64,000 bases of DNA from DATFVA01 sp963832715 (GTDB lineage: Bacteria; Bacteroidota; Ignavibacteria; Ignavibacteriales; Ignavibacteriaceae), in assembly GCA_963832715.1 (NCBI GenBank), contig CAWHVB010000002.1, positions 310,001-374,000 of the forward strand, read 5' to 3'. Position numbers and translations under genes: made by a program. The notes under the pieces are model-generated. The model did not search any database and was not told the DNA's origin. It saw nothing but the letters and a program-made list of their open reading frames with translations. Positions 24,899 through 34,475 of this stretch are shown piece after piece (the first letter of the stretch is position 1; each line of letters opens with the position of its first letter).

Positions 24899-24961
24899 CT
24901 CTTTTCTTCTCACCCTCACACCTTCTTATCTTCTCATCTTCCTGTCTTCTTATTTTCTAAC
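24899..24961. repeat. Pyrimidine-rich CTTCTCATCTTC tract
   Basis: About 60 bp of almost pure C/T on the plus strand with a CTTMTYWTCTTC-like periodicity, running up to and across the stop codon of the hybrid kinase gene. The minus-strand transcript would be purine-rich here. Confidence 0.5.
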
Positions 24962-27900
24962 CTTCACCCGCTGCCTTATCAACAGTTGAAAGCAGACTAA
25001 GCAGATGCGATCTTTCGAACGGTTTTGAAAGATACTGTGTGAAACCAAGCGAGAGGAATTTTTCTTTATCACCTGACATAGCGAGCGCTGTTACGGCAAT
25101 TACAGGTATATTGGTATAGTGATCATTTAGTCTGCGAATCTGTTTCTGGGCATCTATACCACTGATCCCCTTAAGATTGATATCCATTAAAACCGCATCA
25201 AATTTCTCAGATCTGCACAGCTCTACTGCCGTTTCCCCATCGGCCGCATGTACTACCCGGCAGAAAGGTTTCAGGTATGCAGATATCAGGTGAGCATTCG
25301 ATTCATCATCCTCAACAAGAAGCACAGAAAAATTATCGGGAAGGTCATGTTGTCCTTTGATAATACCGGAAGGAACCGTCTTTTTCTCCGATAATAAATT
25401 GGATTCGATGAATGGAATTTTTACAGTAAAAACGGAGCCTTTTCCCGGTTCGCTTTTAAAAGATATATCTCCATTGAGCAGCTTCACTAACTTATTCGTT
25501 ATGCTTAGTCCAAGTCCCGTTCCTTCAAACTTCCGTGTATAACCTTCACTAACCTGCCTGAACGGTTCAAAGATTACCTCGTTATGTTCGGGTGAAATTC
25601 CGATACCTGTATCGACAACATCGACTATAATATTTTTACCGTCACCGTTTCTTGTAACAGAGAACTCAATAATTACCCCGCCTGACTGGGTATATTTAAC
25701 TGCATTATTGACCAGGTTATTAAAAATTTTCGATAGTATCGACCTGTCCGAATGGATCGTAAATGATTCATTCTGAAAGTAAGATTTAATATAAAGACCT
25801 TTTGCTGCCGCGTTGGGCTTGAACAGGTAAATGGATTCATTAAGCACTTCCACAATGTCTACAGGTGCAAGTTTTATGTCCTGTTTCTTTGCTTCAATAC
25901 TTGAAAGATCAAGAATTGAGTTAAGAGTATCTATCAGCCGGCTGCCGCTCGACAGAAACCATTTTGGCAAGCTCGATATGTTCGGGGTCCGACAGTTCGG
26001 AAACAAGGATCTCTGTATAGCCCAAAATACCAACCATCGGAGTCCTTAGTTCATGACTCATATTTGCCAGGAAGTTTGATTTCAGGCGGTTGGATTCTTC
26101 GGCTTTCTCCTTTGCAGCAACAAGATCCTCGTACATTTTTTTCTTTTCGGTAATATCCTCTTTCACTGCCACAAAGTTCAGGATCTTGTTTTCTGCATTT
26201 ACGATTGGGGAAATTATTGCATTCTCCCAGTAAAGCTCCCCGTTCTTCTTTTTATTATGGATCTCTCCCGACCAGGTATTACCTGCTAATATTGTTTCCC
26301 ATAGATTCTGATAATATTCAGTAGGCTGGGACCCTGACTTCAGTATCCTCGGATTCTGGTTTATAACTTCCGCCAGTGAATAACCGGTCACTTCGCTGAA
26401 TTTATTATTTACATACTGAATATTGCCCTGCAGGTCGGTGATTACCACGCTCACAGGACTCTGTTCGATCGCTTTCGAAAGAGTCTGTATATGTTTCCCT
26501 GTGATTACCCTTTCGGTAATATCCTGCAGCATACCGATTGTCCGGATTATATTTCCGCCTGCATCGCGGGTATGGCGGCATTCCTGGTAAACAAACCTTA
26601 CTCTACCGGTATCTCTCTTTACGATCCGGTGTTCTATTTCAAAACTGTCAACTCCGGCGGTCAGAGAATTATCATATGCAGTGAGAAACGACTGCAGATC
26701 TTCCTGATGGACAAACTCATAAAATGCGTCCCGTGTATTATCCAGTTCATCCTTTTTGACCCCCAGGATCTGGTAAATTTCATCCGACCAGAATACATAA
26801 TTTTTTTCAAGGTCGTGTTCCCAGCTTCCGAGTCGTGCAAGGTGCTGTGTTTCATTCAGGAGGAGAGTCTGATTCTTTAACTTTTCTTCTGATTCCCGTT
26901 TCTCATTTATATCAGTCAGGACACCTCTTACCCCGATAAAGCCTGATTCATTAGAGATAACCGTACTCGAAGCATTTACATACCTGTATTCGCCGGATTT
27001 CGTCCTTATCCTGTATTCACTCTGTATAGATTTTTTGACAGGAAGAGCCCTGAAATTATTTAATGCAACGGGGCGGTCATCCGGATGAAAAAATTCAGTA
27101 AATGTTCTGCCGATAAGCTCATCTGTGGTATACCCGGTTGATTTTTGAACTGCCGAACTTATAAATGTTATTTTTCCTTCACTATCAAGTGCATAGACTA
27201 TGTCATTCAGGTTTTCAACCAGGTTCCTGTACTGGGTCTCACTCTCCTTCAGATTCTTCTCGGCCAGCCTGCGGGTGGTTATATCGCGAACATAGCCCTC
27301 AAAGTATTTAGTGTTTCCCCTGTCGTCTTTCACACTAAAGGCATTGAGCTGTATCCAGATGATTGTGCCGTCCTTTTTCTTCCACTGCACTTCTCTGTCA
27401 GAAACAGTCCCCATGGGCTCAAACTCACGAATCAGGTTCTTCCTCTCTTCTTTGCTAGAATAAACATCATCATCTATATTTACATGCTGAAGATCATCGG
27501 CAGAATCATAGCCCAATAGTCTTACCAGTGCAGCATTCACTTCCATAAATTTTCCGCCAGCCGTCGACCGGTAAATTCCGACAGGGGCAGAATTAAAAAT
27601 CGACCGGAATTTCTCTTCCGATTCATAAACTGCATCTTCCATTAGCTTTCGTTCAGTAATATCATGCAGGAACCCTATTACATATTCCTTTCCGTCTATT
27701 TCCATTTTAGACAAGCTGATATCAGTAAAAATAAGGTTGGTGTCTACTGAATGGACCCACTCGAACTTCTGCGGTTCACCCGCAAGGGTTAATTCAATCA
27801 GCTGAATAGCCAGTTCGGAAGAAAGCCTGTTGCCCGGCTGATATTTGGGGGAGAATTCACCCGGAGTTTTACCTAATATTTTTCTTCTCGGGAGTCTGTA

Positions 27901-28992
27901 AAGTTTTTCTGCACTTGGATTGCAGTCGATAAATTTATCTTTATCCAGCAGAACAATAGCTTCGGTAGAATTGTTGAAGATACTCCTGAATTTCTTTTCC
28001 GTTTCAGAGATCCGTTTTAGATTATTATAATTTGATTTAGTATAATAATAAAGCAGGAGTATTCCTCCGAGCGCAATTGTAAGTCCGAGTATAAGTATAT
28101 TATTAAGAGTGCTATTTGTTACAGGTTCATAAATTTCTTTGAGGTCCATTTTAGTAACCATGTACCATGGCGTATTCATGATCTGCCTGACATCAGCAAG
28201 CACCTCTTCTCCCCGGTAATCTTTTCCACGTACTACACCGCTGCTTCCGGCTATTGCTTTTGCAGCCGGCAGCTGGAAATCGTCTGCAGGCCGTTTTAGA
28301 ATAGTACCCGGTTTAGAATAAAACTTAAGCGGACTGATATAGCTGATGCTGTCCTGATCGTGAGTGACAACTATTGATTCACCGGATGAGCCATCTACAT
28401 ACCAGGTTGAAATTATATGAAAGAGCAATCTTTCCGGATCGATCTTCATAACGAGCACGGCTGTATCATTTTCTGAGAGGTCAACCGGTATGTAAATATC
28501 CATGCACAGTTTTTTCATATAACTATCAAGATAGATATCGGAATTAGTTATTCTGCTCCCCCTTATGGCTGTTTTAATTGAATCGTAATTAACCCCGATT
28601 GAGCCCGAGGGGTTAAGATTTATAATAGTTTTGTAATTATTTCCTAGAATAAAGAAATTTGAATAGTCGTGGTTCGCGTAAATTGTAGAAATCGAAGAAG
28701 CGATATTGAGGGAATCCTTAGAAGAGCCGGACTCTACACATTTCCGTAATGAATTGCGCAGATTTTTATTATTAAAGAGGAAGGATGCATCCGAATATCT
28801 TTCGGAGTACCATTGAGCGATGGCGCTGTATTTAAGTTTTGAAATTGAATGGAGTTCTTTGGATTTTTCATTTAGTTCCCGCGCCATATCTCCCTGGTAA
28901 AAATTGAATCCCAGGTAGATAAATAGGAGGATAATACCGAAATAAACGGCAAATAATACACGAATAGACCGGAAGTACTGAAAAATCATCAA
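24957..28992 (-). CDS. Multi-PAS hybrid sensor histidine kinase with receiver domain, frameshifted
   Basis: Two minus-strand frames (25921-28992 and 24957-26033) combine to about 1344 aa. Order: membrane helix (about 13-29), an extracellular Cache-like sensor, a second helix (about 298-320), then about five PAS/PAC units (for example DKFIDCNPSAEKLYRLPRRK; FVAVKEDITEKKK), HisKA with MSHELRTPM, HATPase with NLVNNAVKYTQ and FEGTGLGLSI, and a receiver (VLLVEDD, phospho-acceptor in DAVLMDINL, lysine in YLSKPF). One surplus base at 25951-25958 splits the gene; removing it reads KMVSSSGSRLIDTLNSIL, as expected between HisKA and HATPase. It senses an external and probably several internal signals; no dedicated response regulator is adjacent. 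Confidence 0.87.
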
Positions 28993-29393
28993 ATTCCTTC
29001 AACAAATGCATTTGTCGCAGATAATGTGCACAATTAGTGCCAAAATCCCATATAAATGCACTATCAAGTGTTTTGTTTTGAATAAGGCAAAAATAAGCAA
29101 CAAAACCGAAGCAGGGTTAGGATTTCAACCCGATTTATTGCGATAATTGTGCAGATTCCCCCTGCGGAGAAAAAAAAGAAGGAATTAGAGAATAAAATTG
29201 TCAATATACTGGAAGCGTACGAACCAGCACCCGGTTTAATTGTCCAAATCTACCAGGTTATGAGTTTTAGGAAAGTGAACCAGTAGACCAGACACTAAAA
29301 AACGTGCTATTATAAGCTAATTGAAGAAGATTAAAACTCGGGATACTTAAATATTCATAATAATTAACGTAAAAGAGTAGTTTCTAAAAGGAT
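28993..29393. other. 401-bp intergenic region
   Basis: It separates the hybrid kinase start from the end of the phosphatase operon. A plus-strand frame from GTG 29149 to TAG 29286 encodes 45 aa (MQIPPAEKKKKELENKIVNI...), rich in Lys and Glu, without a ribosome site; it may be a remnant. Nothing else was recognised. Confidence 0.35.
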
Positions 29394-31421
29394 TTACCCC
29401 AAAACTTTCACGAGTACCATTGTCATATCATCATTCACCTCCGCAGAGCCCCGGTAGGCGCGGATGTTTTTCCAAATGTCGTTCAGGATCTCGCTGCTCT
29501 GGTGGGATGTGCGGTTTATAAGCAGCTCGGTAAGTTTGTCTTCGCCGAACAGATCCATTTGTTCATTCATTGCTTCAGTTATCCCGTCGGAGAAGAAGGC
29601 GAATATCTGTCCTTTATTTAAAACCAGTTCTTCCTCATAAAGAGTTTTTTCGAATATGATGCCTCGTTCAAGCCCGATACCCAGCCCCATTGTTCTGTAC
29701 TTGTTTATTGTACCATTCTTTGCGGCAAACACGGGCATATGCCCTGCCCTGCAGAACTTCACCTTATTCTCTTTCATATCGAACAGCGCAAGCGTCATTG
29801 TTACAAACCAGTTTCGCTCCATTGAATCATATATCCGCCTGTTAATATCGATAAGGATCTCTTTCGGGTTTCTGTCGGGTGTGCAGGCCGACTCTATCAT
29901 AGTCTGCAGCTTTGTCATATATAACGACGCAGATAAGCCCTTCCCTGAAACATCTCCTACTACAACAAAAAGTCTGTCATTACCTACAGGAATAAGATCA
30001 AAGTAGTCGCCTCCTACCTGCTGTGCAGGAATCATTTCTCCCGATATATCAAGTCCCTTGATCGCGGGTATCTTCTTCGGCAGAAGCCCCTGCTGTATTT
30101 TCCTTGCAAGATCGAGGTCTCTTTCAATTTTAATTTTTTCCGCTTCGGTTCTGTAAAGCCTTGCGTTCTCTATTGCTACAGCCGACTGGTTTGCAACTGC
30201 ATAAAGCAGATCAAGATCCTTACCGGCAAATTTTGCCCCGGAGTGCTTAAGTCCAAGCAGCATCATCCCGATCACCTTCTGCTTAATTATCATAGGCACA
30301 ACGGTATAGATGCCTGCTGCTGTAAGGAGATTGAAGCTTACCGGGAATGCCCTCTGGAAATCCTCTTCTTCTATTACAGGACTTTTAGAGGTCGTGTTCT
30401 TTTCTAAAATAACTTTCTGAAGGTTCAGCGCAGGTACTTTCAAATCTTCGTCAGCTATTCCTACGCTCCTTACAAGTCTGAATTCATTTTCCTTTTCTTC
30501 ATAAAGCATAATACCGAAGGTGTTGATCTTCAGTGATTCAACAAAGGTTGAGGTCATTGTGTCGAGTATGTTTTCCAGTCCCACAACGGTTGTAATATCG
30601 TTGCTGAAACTGACCAGTATCCTCTGGTATGCAAACTGTTCGGGATAAAATCTAGATGTAAGAAAATCCTGAAATTTATCTTTGGTTGACTGAAATACCA
30701 GGGCAAAGACTATGAAAATAATTCCTGCGATAACTCCTTTATACTCAGTGCCGATGGCTGTACTGATAACCTGTCCCAATACATAGATCACCAGGAAATA
30801 AACTGCTGCAATACTTATCGTGGCCGCCCCATATACAATTGCATTCTTAATTACGACGCTTACATCCATCAGCTGGTACCTGAAAATGGAATAGCCGAAT
30901 GCCACAGGAAGGATGAAAAGAATTATCATCGGCATATAAAATTCAGGTGAATTAAAAATATTATCGGTAATTGCCGGAGCAACGAATACTGTATAGAGAA
31001 TTACAATAATTGCAAGGAAATAGGATACAAGAATTACCGATATGGGCTTTCTTTCATTAGGAGTTTTCAGGCGGAAATAATTAATAAGGAGGGAAATAAA
31101 TCCCGCGAGAAAAGCTATACTCAAAGCAATATTAGAAATATTTATAAATTTTTCATAGTGATAATTTCTCAGAGGGGAACCATATACAAACAGAAACCGG
31201 TAAATAAATAATCCTATCAGTATAACTGCAGGCAGCAGATACAGGGTATAATTAACCCTTTTCTTCTTTACAAAGTTATATTCACGGGGGAATATCCAGA
31301 AGAAATGGAGGATCAGAAACGGAGCATATATTAACCCGCCTGTGTTTAAGAAATCTATTAAGAAAGCCAGCGGAAGAAATTCCCTTATAAAAGGCAGGGA
31401 TTCATAATTAAAGAGCATCAT
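29394..31421 (-). CDS. Membrane SpoIIE-type (PP2C) phosphatase with GAF domain
   Basis: The 675-aa protein has eight or so hydrophobic helices (residues about 1-250), a GAF domain (about 265-420, ending AVANQSAVAIENARLYR), a linker helix (RDLDLARKIQQGLLPKKIP) and a SpoIIE/RsbU phosphatase domain with GGDYFDLIPV, GDVSGKGLSASL and FFSDGITEA, carrying the metal-binding aspartates. Such enzymes dephosphorylate STAS antagonists. Last gene of a minus-strand partner-switching operon. Its ATG lies inside the end of the PDZ gene (14-nt overlap), and similar phosphatases often carry an N-terminal PDZ, so the two may be one gene split by a one-base shift at about 31410-31425. Confidence 0.85.
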   Translation of the reverse strand: MMLFNYESLPFIREFLPLAFLIDFLNTGGLIYAPFLILHFFWIFPREYNFVKKKRVNYTLYLLPAVILIGLFIYRFLFVYGSPLRNYHYEKFINISNIALSIAFLAGFISLLINYFRLKTPNERKPISVILVSYFLAIIVILYTVFVAPAITDNIFNSPEFYMPMIILFILPVAFGYSIFRYQLMDVSVVIKNAIVYGAATISIAAVYFLVIYVLGQVISTAIGTEYKGVIAGIIFIVFALVFQSTKDKFQDFLTSRFYPEQFAYQRILVSFSNDITTVVGLENILDTMTSTFVESLKINTFGIMLYEEKENEFRLVRSVGIADEDLKVPALNLQKVILEKNTTSKSPVIEEEDFQRAFPVSFNLLTAAGIYTVVPMIIKQKVIGMMLLGLKHSGAKFAGKDLDLLYAVANQSAVAIENARLYRTEAEKIKIERDLDLARKIQQGLLPKKIPAIKGLDISGEMIPAQQVGGDYFDLIPVGNDRLFVVVGDVSGKGLSASLYMTKLQTMIESACTPDRNPKEILIDINRRIYDSMERNWFVTMTLALFDMKENKVKFCRAGHMPVFAAKNGTINKYRTMGLGIGLERGIIFEKTLYEEELVLNKGQIFAFFSDGITEAMNEQMDLFGEDKLTELLINRTSHQSSEILNDIWKNIRAYRGSAEVNDDMTMVLVKVLG

Positions 31422-31938
31422 TAATATTTAATGTTGCCCCGGCGGCGTAGAATACACGCTGTACCCGCCCGTCAGGTCTGGCCATTAATACGATGAAAGC
31501 AATAAGCTGCCAGAGAAACCCAAGCAGACTAACTCCGAGGAGGGTAAAGTTTATAAGTTTTTTTACATAAACCTTAGTCTCCAGTAAAGTTCCGTTCTGT
31601 TTCTTAACCGTATAAGCTGCATAATTACCGCCTTCTACCCTGTTAAGGATCATCTGTGCCTGGTCGGGGGTATTGATTCTTATTCCGTTTATCGCAATCA
31701 GGTAATCACCGTCCCGGATACCGGCATTCCATGTAACCCCGCCCACCTTTACCGTTTCAAACCTGATAGCAAGAGTGTCTGCCTGATTCAAGGGCCTCCA
31801 GATACATTCATCATTCGACCTGGGGTTTACAGTAGTGAGAATTAAGATATTTCCCAGCGCAAGGAGAATAAGGAGCAGACTCATCCCGATGATAATTTTC
31901 GACCGGTATTTTACCAGGTATTTTTTTACGGGATCCAT
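31408..31938 (-). CDS. Membrane-anchored PDZ-domain protein, or N-terminus of the adjacent phosphatase
   Basis: The 176-aa product has one membrane helix (KIIIGMSLLLILLALGNILI, about residues 14-33), a PDZ-like fold (VTWNAGIRDGDYLIAINGI, about residues 68-86) and a second helical pair ending FYAAGATLNIN. The frame then runs out (DAL) exactly where the phosphatase frame starts with MMLFNYES. The join would continue the helix series smoothly. Either it is a natural overlapping partner of the phosphatase or both are one about 850-aa sensor phosphatase. The PDZ would bind a peptide or protein end outside the inner membrane. Confidence 0.7.
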   Translation of the reverse strand: MDPVKKYLVKYRSKIIIGMSLLLILLALGNILILTTVNPRSNDECIWRPLNQADTLAIRFETVKVGGVTWNAGIRDGDYLIAINGIRINTPDQAQMILNRVEGGNYAAYTVKKQNGTLLETKVYVKKLINFTLLGVSLLGFLWQLIAFIVLMARPDGRVQRVFYAAGATLNINDAL

Positions 31939-31997
31939 GAGCTGCTAACTTTAAGATTTATTAAAAGAGCGGGAATTATTTTTCAAAAAATAATTAA

Positions 31998-33677
31998 TTA
32001 TTTTGCCTTAATCACCATCAGGGTAATATCATCTGACTGGAGAGCGCCGGACGTAAAATTGATCACTTCCTGCCTGATATCCTGAAGGATTTCATCAGAG
32101 GATTTATGGGATATTCGTTTTGCTATATTTTCAAGCCGCTCATCTGAAAATTCCTCACCTTTCGTATTCATAGCTTCAGAAACTCCGTCGGTAAACATCA
32201 CAATTACATCGTTTTTCTGCAGGAAAACCTCCCTGGATTCATAAGGAGTTATTGTCTTCATAACCCCGAGCACCATTCCGCCTATATTCAATTTAATAAT
32301 TTCCCCGTTCCTTATCAGCAGCGGAGGATTGTGCCCGGCATTCACGTATCTGAATTTCCTTGCATCATCATTCAGTACTCCCCAGAAAAATGTAATAAAC
32401 TTGCCGTCAGACGTATTTTCACTTACCAGATCATTGATCAGCGCGGTAGCTTCATCGAGTTCCATTCCATGTCTTACTATCGTCTTTAAGAAGGCCTGCA
32501 GATTTGCCATAAGAAGTGCGGCCGGTACTCCTTTACCCGAAACATCCGCGATCGACAAACATATACTATTCTTGTCGAGACGAATAAGATCATAATAATC
32601 CCCTCCTACCTGCCTGGAGGAAACATTGATCGCAGATATTTCAAAATTATCCAATACAGGTATATTATGCGGAAGAAGATTTTTTTGTATGTCCCTTGCG
32701 ATATCCAGTTCATCTTCCATCTTTTTCTTCTCAAGCGCTTCCTGGAACAGCCTTTTGTTCTCAAGAGAGATTATAGCAAGGCTCCCTACTGAATAAACAT
32801 ATTCTATGTCTGACTCAGAGTATTCCTGCTTATTTATCCGGTTGCCAAGGAAAATCAGTCCGCGGGTTTCTCCCTGTATCTGCATAGGTACAACCAGCTC
32901 AATCTTAAGGCTCTCGAGCTCCCTATACTTACTGGTTATTCCTTCACCTGTTATTGACGATTCAAGCTTCTGTAAATTCCTGTCGGCAATTATTTTGAGG
33001 AGTTTTTCATTATCCATTTTCGATTCGAGTACTTCGGGACCGGATTCCTCAAATGTAATGACTGCAAACTTCGAAACAAATAACTGACCTATAACCGAAT
33101 AAACCAGCAGTCTTGCCACACGAGACGATTCTGAAAACAGTGCAAATTCCTTGCTCAGTTCGAATAACGAATTCAGCCTGTGAAGACGGGAATCAAGTAC
33201 CCGGTTCACCTTTTTAAGTTCATTTATTACTATGGAATTCTGAATAGCGGTTGATGAGATGTTTAATATTGTTCTTAAAAATTCACGGTCGTCTTCGGAA
33301 TACATTGTTTTATTCAGCTTTTCACCGAGACATATTATCCCGAGCGCCTTACTTGAGGAGATTACTTTTTCCGAAACGCAAAGTTCACCGAGTCCAAAGT
33401 CCGACTTGTTCTCATCGTCTTCAAAAAAATCCTCTGTTATTTCCCTGCTGCTTAATCTGCTTAGCACCTCTGCCGACACTCCTTTAGACGACTTTACTTT
33501 GAATGAGCCGTTTACCTTTAGTGCGAACATTCCCTTTGTTGCAAGGAATTTGCCCATGCAGGTAAGAAGTATATTATTTACTATGAAATCGAGGTCTGTG
33601 CTTGAGTTTATTATCCGGCTGAATTCTACTAAAGCAGTAAGGTTTCTTCTTACTTTAATATTTTCAGTGTCGTTCAT
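31998..33677 (-). CDS. Cytosolic GAF-GAF SpoIIE-type phosphatase
   Basis: The 559-aa protein has two GAF-like regions (about residues 10-155 and 170-310), a signalling helix (DELDIARDIQKNLLPHNIP) and a SpoIIE phosphatase domain (VGGDYYDLIRL, DVSGKGVPAALLMA, MFTDGVSEAM) at about residues 340-558. No membrane segments or signal peptide. Probably dephosphorylates the STAS protein of this operon in response to an internal signal. The gene begins 2 bp after the RsbW-like gene, so they are cotranscribed. Confidence 0.88.
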   Translation of the reverse strand: MNDTENIKVRRNLTALVEFSRIINSSTDLDFIVNNILLTCMGKFLATKGMFALKVNGSFKVKSSKGVSAEVLSRLSSREITEDFFEDDENKSDFGLGELCVSEKVISSSKALGIICLGEKLNKTMYSEDDREFLRTILNISSTAIQNSIVINELKKVNRVLDSRLHRLNSLFELSKEFALFSESSRVARLLVYSVIGQLFVSKFAVITFEESGPEVLESKMDNEKLLKIIADRNLQKLESSITGEGITSKYRELESLKIELVVPMQIQGETRGLIFLGNRINKQEYSESDIEYVYSVGSLAIISLENKRLFQEALEKKKMEDELDIARDIQKNLLPHNIPVLDNFEISAINVSSRQVGGDYYDLIRLDKNSICLSIADVSGKGVPAALLMANLQAFLKTIVRHGMELDEATALINDLVSENTSDGKFITFFWGVLNDDARKFRYVNAGHNPPLLIRNGEIIKLNIGGMVLGVMKTITPYESREVFLQKNDVIVMFTDGVSEAMNTKGEEFSDERLENIAKRISHKSSDEILQDIRQEVINFTSGALQSDDITLMVIKAK

Positions 33678-33679
33678 AT

Positions 33680-34120
33680 CTAATGAGAATTGTTTAAATA
33701 CTTGGTAAGGTAAACTTCATTATATTTTCCAGGGACGGAATTATAGCTGACTTCATCCATCAGCGTTTTCATCAGGTACATACCCAGTCCCCCCACACGG
33801 TGCTGCCTGTAGTATTTCTGCAGGTCAGGATCGGGAACATTCTCAGGGTGAAATGAATTCCCATAATCCACTATTATGATGGTCAGTTTATGGTCAGAAT
33901 ATTTCAGCTTTAATAATATTTCACCATCGGGATAAGACTTATAAGCATGCTTCATTATATTTGTGCAGGCTTCATCCACAGCAAGCATTACATCTTCTGT
34001 TACTCCAGGTTTCATTCCAACTTCTTCAGCAGCAGATTGAATGAACTCCCGTATAAGCGAAAGATTTTCCGTCCTGCTGGTAATCTTAAGCTTTTTATCT
34101 ATTTTATTTTTTGTTTTCAA
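33680..34120 (-). CDS. RsbW/SpoIIAB-like anti-sigma serine kinase (HATPase)
   Basis: The 146-aa protein is a single GHKL ATPase domain. The N box is DEACTNIMKHAYKSYPDG (about residues 48-65), with VDYGNSFHP as the G1-like box and RVGGLGMYLMKTLMDEV as the G2 region. Such kinases phosphorylate the conserved serine of a STAS partner and, when free, bind sigma factors or other targets. The gene overlaps the STAS gene by 17 nt, as expected for stoichiometric partners. No sigma factor of the SigB type lies in the operon, so the target of this switch is unknown. Confidence 0.88.
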   Translation of the reverse strand: MKTKNKIDKKLKITSRTENLSLIREFIQSAAEEVGMKPGVTEDVMLAVDEACTNIMKHAYKSYPDGEILLKLKYSDHKLTIIIVDYGNSFHPENVPDPDLQKYYRQHRVGGLGMYLMKTLMDEVSYNSVPGKYNEVYLTKYLNNSH

Positions 34121-34475
34121 CGTTTCCGGTCTCTTTGAATTTACTGATCGCCTCGTCTTCAGATTTAAAGATTTCGTAAAGCAAGGGAAATCCCAGCAGG
34201 TCGAAGATGTTGTATACCTTATCGCTCATGCTGGAAAGTTTAATATCTCCTTCATTCTCACGTATCTTTTCGATGTAAGCCATAAATACGCCTAATCCTG
34301 CACTACTGATATAATTCAGATCTGTAAAGTTCACCACGATATTATATTTATCGCGGTCAATCAGCTCCGAAAAATTAGTTTCGAGCTGCGGTGCCGTGTG
34401 TGCATCAAGATACCCATTAAGATAGATTATACTTACATTTCCTTTATCTTTAATGGTAGTGCTGAACTCTGCCAT
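34104..34475 (-). CDS. STAS anti-sigma factor antagonist (RsbV/SpoIIAA-like)
   Basis: The 123-aa STAS domain has the phosphorylatable serine in VNFTDLNYISSAGLGVFMAY (second serine of ISSAGLG). It is 43 nt inside the 3' end of the first phosphatase gene and overlaps the kinase gene, placing phosphatase, antagonist and kinase in one coupled unit. When unphosphorylated the antagonist binds the RsbW-like kinase and frees its target. The lysine-rich end (KFKETGNVENKK) is extra. Confidence 0.9.
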   Translation of the reverse strand: MAEFSTTIKDKGNVSIIYLNGYLDAHTAPQLETNFSELIDRDKYNIVVNFTDLNYISSAGLGVFMAYIEKIRENEGDIKLSSMSDKVYNIFDLLGFPLLYEIFKSEDEAISKFKETGNVENKK

